Positions 56,934 through 64,000 of a stretch of 64,000 nt of DNA are shown in pieces. Under the pieces are notes generated by a model. The model searched no databases. It was given only the letters and a program-made list of their open reading frames with translations, and was not told the origin of the DNA. Position numbers and translations under genes: made by a program. Source of the stretch: Monocercomonoides exilis (taxonomy: Eukaryota; Preaxostyla; Oxymonadida; Polymastigidae). The stretch is from contig LSRY02000004.1 in NCBI GenBank assembly GCA_001643675.2, positions 1,287,501 to 1,351,500 on the forward strand. Direction: 5' to 3'. The number at the start of each line of letters is the position of its first letter. Position 1 is the stretch's first letter.

Positions 56934-59900
56934 CAGCTCTTGTGGAGAGAAATTCCTTCTGCTGCTTATTTTATCTTCCACGATCGCTTCAAAATAGCAC
57001 TGATCAAACATCACATTGTTGCACAGTGACAGTTTGGCAAGAATCCCTCTTTTGAGCATGGAAGGCCATCCGCTCATCGAACAGTTTGCAAGGGTTAGAC
57101 GACCAACAGAGGCTGCGGATAGAGTTGTCGAGGAACTTGTAGAAGATGAAGAAAGGGTGTTGTTTGTGAATGTGGTGTGTGAAATGGCTGCATCTCTGCT
57201 GTTCTCGCAGGATATCACACTGCCTGCTGAGGATATGGAGGTGAATCTGGTGGAGGTGATGGCAACCGAACACGATGAGGATGCAATCACAACAGAAGAT
57301 TTGAGGGAGAGGGAGGAGAACAGGCAGCCATTCAGCACGCCATCCCCTTTGCTGAAACATAGAAGCGGAAACAGCGGAAGAACTGAATCAGACGAAAAGG
57401 AGCAGTTTGTCAGCTCGACAACACCCGAGCCTGGAGAGATGAAGGAGGAGTGGGAAGACGAAAACTGGTGTCCAAACACAAAGCACAGATTGGTGATGGC
57501 AACTGTGTTGAGTGTGGTGATCACAGCCTCGCTGCCTTGCGTTGCAAGCGAAGAGATTGAGATGGTGCTCACAGACTTGGATCGCGAGGCAAGCAGAAGG
57601 CTGTCCAGCGTCAGCTCGTCTTCGATGACCGAGGCACCTTCAACCACGAGGCGAGATTCGAAATCGGCAGTGACATGAGCAATGGCATAATCGAGCGAGA
57701 GGCAGGGCAGGAGATGTGTGCCGCACTGCCGCTCGTTCCTTCCTCTGCTCTCGGGGAGCGAGCAGGCAACAACGGTGTCAGCCTGGTAGATTGTGATGAA
57801 GTCCATCAGATTGGTGTCGGTGGTGTGATCTGTTGTGTCGATCCCATAAATCGCATTCTGCCTCACATACACCCCTTCCCGCAGATCGAACCTGAACTGT
57901 GTTTCGTTGATCTGTGCCGAGATGCTGTGGCACGAGACAAAGATGTCGTTCCCCACCTTTGCTGTGTTTCCTGTGAACGACACGCTCTGGAACAGGAGAT
58001 GAAGTGCTCCATTCCCCATGGAATCAACATAAAACGCCCCGCCCTTCCCTTCATCCGAGCAGCAGCAGCGCAGTATTGCCGACTTCACAACAGAAAAAGA
58101 GCCATCTCCGGTCAGCTTGACAAACACTGCGCCTCCTTTTTGGCTTTGCCCTGCCTTGCAGTCGCTGATTGTTGAGCTGTTCACATCAACCACAACCACA
58201 CCGCTTTCTGTGTTGCTGTCAATCACTGCTGCTCCGTTGTCTGTTCTGGTCACAGATGCTATTGCTGATGAAGTCACCGTTATTCTGCTCTTCTCATATG
58301 CATTCACTCCCTTTACTAATTCAATCACTTCCACAACTTCCAGAACACCTCCATCTGAAATATTCACAAACGAGCATGTGAAGTTGATGATCTCGCAAAC
58401 AGCCGAGCCCACAACAATCGCGCTTTTCGAGATGCTAGCCGACTCCACTGACACGTCCACAAGCGAAAGTTTCCCTTTCAGGCAAGCAACAAAACTGCAC
58501 CTGCTCTGCCGCATTCCACCCAGCCCTGCTTCTGTTCCAAACACACACTGCGCCAAACTCAGCACCCCGCCCTCGCACTGAACCAAAGCTGATGCAGAGT
58601 TGTTGAATGAAGACGAGATGATCAGGGAGACACATTTCAGCATCAGCTCATCTGCACATCGGAAGAATGGATCCATGGAATCTCCCGCCTTTTCTCCAAA
58701 AGAAAGTTTGGAGGTGGCCATCTCATCTTCCGCCAACAAGCTGGATTGGATGGTGAAGTTGGAGAGAGTGAAGGTGTTGGCAACTTCAGTGGATTTGGTG
58801 ATGGAGATGAGCTTTGGCGAGGCCTCGCTGCTGATCTGCTGCATCCCTTTCCAGAACGAGCAGCATGGATCATCTGCGCTTCCGCATCTCATCACATCTG
58901 TCCCAGCGTCTGATAGATGGATTGTTGCAGCCGAATACGGAACCAAATATCGGAACAAATCCCACAATTCATCTTCTCCCTCTTTCCCCACAAATGTGTT
59001 GCTGTCGCTCTTCATCGCCTCGAATGAGAAGGCAAATGTTGCCAAAGAGACTGACGAGTTCAAGTTCTCAGAAACAATAAACATGTTTCTGCCTTGCTGA
59101 GCATCGTTTGCTTCGAACGCCATGTTGCCTTCGAATCGGAAGGGTTTTGCTGCTGCAGACTTCGAGCAGTCGATATGCAAAAACCCTCCTCTGCCTCTTC
59201 CTGTGGAGCATTTGCACAGCTCAGCTCGGCAGCTCTTCATGCGCAGCAGGTCTGATCGCTCCAGACAGACAGACATTGCACCGCCTTCTGTGCCTGTGGG
59301 AGAGCAAATGTTGTGGAAGCAGCACTCCTCGAGCGTGGCATAAGACGAAAGTGCGAAGGGGCAGTTCACAAACACCAACGAAGAAACAGACACATTCAAC
59401 AGCTCAGCTGTTCCTCCTTTATTCGACAGCAGAACATATTCCAGCACAGAAGTGGCATCCGAATGGAACGAGGTTGAGTTGAAGGTGAGATATCCGTCAG
59501 ACGACGAAACAACAGAAGACTGTCCATTTGAGAAGAACGCAGGCAGATGGAACTGCACAGAACAAAACGAAAGCGAATTGTTCGAGCTGAAAATCGACTG
59601 GCTCGATCCGCCTGTTGTTTGAGAAATCGACAGTTTGGCAAATGCAGGTGAAGCAGCTGCTGCAGGCAATCCAATGCTGAGCTGAGAAAGGCCAATCTCA
59701 AAGCACTCATCAATTGTCACTTCATCCAGAATTTCAACAAAGCATGATTGAGAAACTTCAGATGCTTGCAAGTTGTTGATGCCCCGCCACAACGAGTGGC
59801 AAGGTGTTTCTGCCTTTCCACACCCAATAAAGTCGATTCCAGCCGATCCAACGCTTATCGTCGATGAAGAATATTTCACCAAAAAATACAGCAGATCTGC

Positions 59901-62900
59901 TGAAACGCTCACAAAATGTGTTTCGTCTCTTCCTTTCAGATCGACTTTTGTCTCTCCGTCTGCTCCAAAATACTCGAAATCAAACAGAGATGGAATGATT
60001 GACGCGTTCAAATCAGCGCTTCTCACAAACATGTCTTTCCCTTCAAATGCCTCATTTCTGCTGAATGTTAAATCAGAAAACAAAAAGACATTGACATTCT
60101 CCTTCAAATCGAGATAGATTCCTCCTCCTCTCCCATTAACCGCATTCACTCCACAAGACACAATTGATGTTTTGTTCATCACCAAAGATCCTTCTCCCTC
60201 CAGAACACAACAAAGAGCCTCTCCATCCCCTTCTGTCGAAGTGCATCCTTCGAATGTGCATGCCCCTGAGATTTCAACAGACTTCGGTCGAGTCATCTCC
60301 AGCATGTGTCCATTTGTCGTCTCGCAATTCTCAAATCCTGTATCCTTCAGCGTTATATCGCAATTCCCGCTTCCAGTTATCAATCCCTTTCGTGCATCAG
60401 AAGAGATTGAAGAAAAGCTGCATGCCTCCAACAGAAGCGATGCTCCATCAATCAAAACAACACCAGCTGCCTGAAATGGAATATTGCTGAAAGTGCAGGA
60501 GTCAAAGTGCACAACTCCGCCCACTCCTGAAACAATCCATTTCGAAGGGTTGGAATTGCTGCTGCTTCCTTGTTCAAATGTGCAATCCAGAAATGAGCAT
60601 TGACCAATGCTGACTTCCACAAGCGAACTCATTTCTGGTGAAGGATTGGGAGACGATGGAAGCACAAATCCCAGTCTGGAAAATGTGAGAGTGGTTGAGC
60701 GACTTCCTTCAACCAGCTCGAACTTTCCGCTGGTTCCAAATATCATTGCTTTTGTTGTGGCATTGCTTTGGATGGTGAGTGAGACTCTGTGCCTGTTCAC
60801 AACAGAATCGATGGGGGTGTTTCCTTCGAGCTGGATGATTGTGTGGGAAGAGTCCATTTTCTGGAAGCCCAGTTCCACTGAGGTGCATGGGTTCCGCTTC
60901 GATCCGCAGTTCTCAACAGCCGAGGCACCGCCATCCACAAACACAAACGAAGTCGGTGGAGGGAACAGATAATCGATCATTGTGGCACCTCCGTCTGCAG
61001 GCTCAGACAGACTGCGCACCCACAGGCGGTCAGGGGCATTGTCTTCAGAAGCTGACCCATTCCAATACATCAGAAGGATTGCTGCCCCTGGCTCTTCGCA
61101 GACAACATACGCATCCTTCCCGCGCAATGCTCCGTTGTTCTCGAAGGTGTTGTTCCTCATCGAGTAATCGAGATGGGAAGAGGCAAACGTGAGGAACAGC
61201 CCTCCTCCATACCCATCTCCGCTGGACACAATGCAGAACTCCACTTTGTTTCTCTCGAAACGGAATGTGCCCCCTTCTTCCACATCCATCAGCACACACC
61301 CTCCAATCGTTCTTGCCGAATAGCATCCACACAGCTTGAATGAGCAGTTCTCCACGCCCAACACCTCGCCAGCACCCAATTCACCCACAATCACTCCTCC
61401 ATCCCCATTTGTTCTGCTCAGATTCGAAAATGTCACATTCTTCACAAGACCATTTGCCAGTGAATAAATTGCAATGTGGCTGCTGTTAGCCATCGTAGAA
61501 TTTTCGATGCTGCTGTTCTCAATTCCCAATTTTTTCCCTCTCACAGCCAAAAGCAGCGCTCCTTCTCCTTCTCTGCTCAGCTTGGATGCTTCCATTCCCT
61601 CAATCGCACACTCAGCATCACTTCCATCAAGTGCAATAATCCCAGCATTTCCCATTGCAAAGTCCTTCATTTTGCATCCATTCAATTCCACTTTCCCATT
61701 TGTCACAAAGATGATCCTGTACTCAACAGCCGAGCTGCTGCTGTTCTGGAACTCGCATCTGTGAATGGTGAGCGTGGCTGACAAGCACAGAAACAGAGAA
61801 GTGCGTGAGGGCTCGTCGAATGATCCTGGCAGTCCAAACACAATTTCGCTGAACTTCACATTCACTGAAGAGCACAACAATCCAGCACCTTCTCCCATTC
61901 CATCACTCCTCACATCAATTATGCCTCCAATCTGCTCAACAGTCACTTCGGTTGGCTGTGTGTCAAAAGATATGGCATCCTTGAAGGAAAAGTCTGCTGT
62001 CAGCCTGATGGATGCGCCAGATGAATTGGATGCTGGAAAGCGCTTGGAGATCGCAAAGGGGATTGTTGCACAGGGGTATATCGAAACGCCGCACATCCGA
62101 TAGTCAAATCCAGTGTTTCCTCCCGCGATTGCAGGTGGCTCAAACGTCAGCAGAAACACAACCAAAGGAATGGCATACGAAACATTCCCATCTTCAAACC
62201 CACACAGCTTCCCAAACTCAGCTGTTGACTCTTTGTCGATATTGAACTTGAATGACTGATTGGTGACGATTTTGTCCAGGCTGTGTCCTTCAACAAACAC
62301 ATTGCTTCCTCCTCCCTCTGCTTCATTGCTTGCGCTGTCTCCATCTGTTCCAAAGGAAACAGCTGTGAGGACAAGATCAGCCAGCCAGTCTGCACACTTC
62401 AGAAATACTCCTCCCCCAAATCCACATTTTGGCAAGGTGCCTTTTGCACTGCACCTGGCAAATCTTGTGGCTGTGCCTTCCTTGCCAATCCGAACTTTGG
62501 CAGTGGAGCTTGTGCTGATATACACCCCTCCACCACATCCCATCACCGAAGAACAGCTGTCAACTGAGACATCGTTCAATTCCAGTGACTCGTTTTCACC
62601 AATGTCTGCCTTGATCACGCTTCCGTTCCCTTCGTTTTTGGTGATCCCTGAAAAAGTATTGTTTTCAGCAACCAGACTTTTGCCACGCTTGTCTTCCACA
62701 AACGAGCAGCATGAAAAGGCAGACTGGCTGATTGTTGTGTTGTGCATGCTCAATGTGCCGGCTGAGGAGTATGCGATGATTCCTGTCTCAACAGCAGATG
62801 TGACATTTGTCCATGTGCATAACTCAATTGCTCCACTCCCTTTGCTGCACACTTTCACCATCTCGGCTGACTGAAACCCGATTGAGTTCACTGTGAATCG

Positions 62901-64000
62901 GGTCATTGCAAACGAGCCTTCAGCAACAGTCAAAAACCCAAAAGCGCATTTTTCTTCACCTTGTTCAGCCAGTATTGAGCATTCCTCCAGATTGAGCATC
63001 GCATTTGTGCTGCACACAAGAAACACCGATGATTGAGGGCTGGGGATGGTTGGCTGCAGGCAAAACGCGAGATGTTTCCATGTTGATGCTTGCTCCATTC
63101 TTATCATCGCCTCTGCTGCTCCTGTCTGGGTGCCAATCATCCTCATCCTTGTTTCTGCCACTGTGCCTTCAAAGGTGATCTCGTTGGCACCTGAGAGGGT
63201 GATTGTCTCGCTGAGTGCATAGACTGGATGCACAATCAGTTCTCCTGACTCGTCTGTTCGCTGCGTCAGTGCAAAGGCAATCGTCTGGCACCCATAATCT
63301 GCGAATCCGCATGCAGACACATCGTTTCCTTCTGAAAGCACATGCACATCTGACTCACGAGGCAGCAGATAAAACACAAGAGGGATAGCAACACTCGGCC
63401 ATTGGGAATCGATTCCAGCACAGCTTTCAGCAGCAAATGGCGCATCTTGAAGGAAGAACTGGAAGGCAGCTGTGGTGATGCTGGATGCCAGATCGACAGA
63501 GGACACAAACAAATCATTGCCATGCTCAGCTGTGTTTGATGCAAAGATCAGGGTATTTGCGAGAAGATATCTGGTGTTGACTTCAGAGAAATCAATGAGA
63601 ACGGCGCCTCCCTTCCCTTTTGAGCCTGCACTTGGCTTTGGAGCCTGGCACGATGTGAATGCAGATGACTCGAGTGTGAGTGCTGATTGGCTGCTGATGT
63701 GAAGCCCAATGGCTCCACCTCCTTTGCCATTTTCAGTCACTGTGCATTTTGTGAATGTGCAGTTGCTTGCTGTGAACGAGCTCGCAAAGCCGCTTCTGGT
63801 GTTCAGAAACACACACGAACCGTCTCCTGCTGTTCTTTTGATCTCTTCAAAAGTGGTGTTCTTTGCCGTCAGCGAATATGTTCCTGAGGAGCTGGCAACA
63901 AATGCAGAGCTGGTGAGATTTGAGCTATGGAATGTGCTGCTTTTGATGGTTGTGGTGCCTGTCGAGTCAACAGATATCAGTCCATCGCTGCCAGTGGTCG
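54921..64000 (-). CDS. Giant surface receptor C, 5' partial: A-like ectodomain joined to a B-like tail
   Basis: Open on the minus strand from the window end to a TGA at 54921-54923, at least 3026 codons. It corresponds to receptor A from A's residue 1054 onward, so roughly 1050 N-terminal residues lie outside the window. Six C-G-x5-C modules are visible, with Pmp-like GGGVY, GGAVF and GGGIYL repeats, one membrane span (about 56160-56240), the KR-rich stop-transfer and the kinase-like tail with intact CLRWKAPEL, SIGMILWECL and GQKIVNGERP motifs. Its last 90 residues (IEAIQKQTLKAIIKG ... LFPPGAVML) equal B's tail, not A's. HRD and DFG are absent, as in A and B. C carries six A where B has the frameshift, so it is the intact version of that tail. 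Confidence 0.88.
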   Translation of the reverse strand, partial: TTGSDGLISVDSTGTTTIKSSTFHSSNLTSSAFVASSSGTYSLTAKNTTFEEIKRTAGDGSCVFLNTRSGFASSFTASNCTFTKCTVTENGKGGGAIGLHISSQSALTLESSAFTSCQAPKPSAGSKGKGGAVLIDFSEVNTRYLLANTLIFASNTAEHGNDLFVSSVDLASSITTAAFQFFLQDAPFAAESCAGIDSQWPSVAIPLVFYLLPRESDVHVLSEGNDVSACGFADYGCQTIAFALTQRTDESGELIVHPVYALSETITLSGANEITFEGTVAETRMRMIGTQTGAAEAMIRMEQASTWKHLAFCLQPTIPSPQSSVFLVCSTNAMLNLEECSILAEQGEEKCAFGFLTVAEGSFAMTRFTVNSIGFQSAEMVKVCSKGSGAIELCTWTNVTSAVETGIIAYSSAGTLSMHNTTISQSAFSCCSFVEDKRGKSLVAENNTFSGITKNEGNGSVIKADIGENESLELNDVSVDSCSSVMGCGGGVYISTSSTAKVRIGKEGTATRFARCSAKGTLPKCGFGGGVFLKCADWLADLVLTAVSFGTDGDSASNEAEGGGSNVFVEGHSLDKIVTNQSFKFNIDKESTAEFGKLCGFEDGNVSYAIPLVVFLLTFEPPAIAGGNTGFDYRMCGVSIYPCATIPFAISKRFPASNSSGASIRLTADFSFKDAISFDTQPTEVTVEQIGGIIDVRSDGMGEGAGLLCSSVNVKFSEIVFGLPGSFDEPSRTSLFLCLSATLTIHRCEFQNSSSSAVEYRIIFVTNGKVELNGCKMKDFAMGNAGIIALDGSDAECAIEGMEASKLSREGEGALLLAVRGKKLGIENSSIENSTMANSSHIAIYSLANGLVKNVTFSNLSRTNGDGGVIVGELGAGEVLGVENCSFKLCGCYSARTIGGCVLMDVEEGGTFRFERNKVEFCIVSSGDGYGGGLFLTFASSHLDYSMRNNTFENNGALRGKDAYVVCEEPGAAILLMYWNGSASEDNAPDRLWVRSLSEPADGGATMIDYLFPPPTSFVFVDGGASAVENCGSKRNPCTSVELGFQKMDSSHTIIQLEGNTPIDSVVNRHRVSLTIQSNATTKAMIFGTSGKFELVEGSRSTTLTFSRLGFVLPSSPNPSPEMSSLVEVSIGQCSFLDCTFEQGSSSNSNPSKWIVSGVGGVVHFDSCTFSNIPFQAAGVVLIDGASLLLEACSFSSISSDARKGLITGSGNCDITLKDTGFENCETTNGHMLEMTRPKSVEISGACTFEGCTSTEGDGEALCCVLEGEGSLVMNKTSIVSCGVNAVNGRGGGIYLDLKENVNVFLFSDLTFSRNEAFEGKDMFVRSADLNASIIPSLFDFEYFGADGETKVDLKGRDETHFVSVSADLLYFLVKYSSSTISVGSAGIDFIGCGKAETPCHSLWRGINNLQASEVSQSCFVEILDEVTIDECFEIGLSQLSIGLPAAAASPAFAKLSISQTTGGSSQSIFSSNNSLSFCSVQFHLPAFFSNGQSSVVSSSDGYLTFNSTSFHSDATSVLEYVLLSNKGGTAELLNVSVSSLVFVNCPFALSSYATLEECCFHNICSPTGTEGGAMSVCLERSDLLRMKSCRAELCKCSTGRGRGGFLHIDCSKSAAAKPFRFEGNMAFEANDAQQGRNMFIVSENLNSSVSLATFAFSFEAMKSDSNTFVGKEGEDELWDLFRYLVPYSAATIHLSDAGTDVMRCGSADDPCCSFWKGMQQISSEASPKLISITKSTEVANTFTLSNFTIQSSLLAEDEMATSKLSFGEKAGDSMDPFFRCADELMLKCVSLIISSSFNNSASALVQCEGGVLSLAQCVFGTEAGLGGMRQSRCSFVACLKGKLSLVDVSVESASISKSAIVVGSAVCEIINFTCSFVNISDGGVLEVVEVIELVKGVNAYEKSRITVTSSAIASVTRTDNGAAVIDSNTESGVVVVDVNSSTISDCKAGQSQKGGAVFVKLTGDGSFSVVKSAILRCCCSDEGKGGAFYVDSMGNGALHLLFQSVSFTGNTAKVGNDIFVSCHSISAQINETQFRFDLREGVYVRQNAIYGIDTTDHTTDTNLMDFITIYQADTVVACSLPESRGRNERQCGTHLLPCLSLDYAIAHVTADFESRLVVEGASVIEDELTLDSLLLASRSKSVSTISISSLATQGSEAVITTLNTVAITNLCFVFGHQFSSSHSSFISPGSGVVELTNCSFSSDSVLPLFPLLCFSKGDGVLNGCLFSSLSLKSSVVIASSSCSVAITSTRFTSISSAGSVISCENSRDAAISHTTFTNNTLSSSSTSSSTTLSAASVGRLTLANCSMSGWPSMLKRGILAKLSLCNNVMFDQCYFEAIVEDKISSRRNFSPQELCRWNGSLVEIASSTAAMKDTSFANSPEGGLSVCGGSATIEKGEFANNNPSIEGYPSARRNIVCGDAGSLDVMSLKGGDGVLPNTSMWILNEGCTVGGMAEERNSVFFIPQLDGVEAEDDGGETTLKFHGSLLLPCNLWFQMATTVGSASSMAAHQFEADGFAGEGEAVGVLPSGAIRSAPEEAEVSVCILFGRIDSPSSTESFVLKNRSESEIKGDGRIVEGGKEGKSSSSTVIIIVLVVILLIVLIASILVTIRWRKQKRRTEELEVIVEDTVKKDPKAFEMVTMEMSPEEQWRKAEREAEKKNEERIKKRVYAKSLGHSESSEHLLSESGSTEYILGRDSDKIPEWMLEKVDEKEEEETRKRTPSPSISSTSTTDSDSTFVRREDLCPTTSSMSNLVDAMACSSPHEKLIVDLRDSLFMLLHGRNEKKEMAIGTFQEREYTAVQILFWVANLALHSFDEMDNPLSSLANLSPHIVLFSEHMVICIAMHSDFSSDDSDSSSISSSTVVTSASDDNDSGSLPSSAFEDEDDYKKECLRWKAPELLINKKMGATKETVAFSIGMILWECLTLKIPFGEYEAEVAGQKIVNGERPKIEAIQKQTLKAIIKGCIAGEAPERYSLSALKREFIQLFPPGAVMLTISDAVDYDEPSAQDQTQYRTGPESQSIVNP
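55154..64000 (-). repeat. Inverted duplicate of the receptor A segment
   Basis: Pairs with 4873-13728 as described there. Differences are scattered single substitutions in the ectodomain and denser changes in the linker after the membrane span, where C follows B. Confidence 0.85.

Noticed and set aside
1-64000. Non-standard genetic code (TAA/TAG read as Gln, known in some oxymonads)
   Set aside because: Recognised genes end at TAA, TAG or TGA where their families end, and glutamines in conserved positions use CAA/CAG.
1-64000. Bacterial origin because of Pmp-like repeats
   Set aside because: Striatin, CDK9 with introns, a pogo transposon and spliceosomal introns show a eukaryotic genome; Pmp-like repeats also occur in protists.
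1-64000. CRISPR arrays, rRNA or tRNA genes
   Set aside because: No regularly spaced direct repeats and no rRNA or cloverleaf-like sequence were recognised.

Overview
The window is nuclear DNA of a protist. Genes use the standard code (TAA, TAG and TGA all end frames), most carry short GT-AG introns (about 40-185 nt, donors mostly GTATG or GTTTG), and intergenic DNA is very AT-rich. Giant surface proteins made of Pmp-like beta-helix repeats, one membrane span and a degenerate kinase tail suggest an oxymonad-type Preaxostyla flagellate (Monocercomonoides-like). That assignment is inference; there is no rRNA or tRNA in the window to confirm it.

Left part (1-14009): the 3' end of a DUF2009/UPF0652 gene, then giant surface receptor A (1713-14009, 4098 aa, intronless). 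Middle part (14850-38874): a very large Zn(2)-Cys(6) transcription factor on the minus strand, whose zinc cluster is split over three small exons including an 18-nt micro-exon. It is divergent from a five-exon striatin homologue. Then come a 2.03-kb pogo/Tigger-like DNA transposon with terminal inverted repeats and TA flanks, a YhhN/TMEM86 lysoplasmalogenase-like gene, a large unknown protein with a possible pseudokinase domain, and a CDK9-type kinase.

Right part (39377-64000): giant receptor B (plus strand) and giant receptor C (minus strand, 5' end beyond the window) face each other across a large palindrome. Its arms are about 5.03 kb each (46406-51439 and 51901-56933) around a 461-bp AT-rich spacer. 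Each arm holds the 3' end of a receptor gene and a complete mirror copy of a multi-exon, multi-pass membrane-protein gene. Receptor C resembles A throughout its ectodomain but B in its cytoplasmic tail. B and C are almost identical from about 46760 to the palindrome centre, except for one extra A in B that shifts its frame inside the kinase-like tail.

Working together: the striatin homologue (STRIPAK scaffold), CDK9 (transcription elongation) and the zinc-cluster factor are housekeeping or regulatory genes. A, B and C form a family in which one conserved membrane-anchor and pseudokinase cassette is joined to different ectodomains. The palindrome, the abrupt homology borders and the tract of near identity make this look like a locus where surface-receptor genes are recombined and homogenised. 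That is the most interesting candidate system here.
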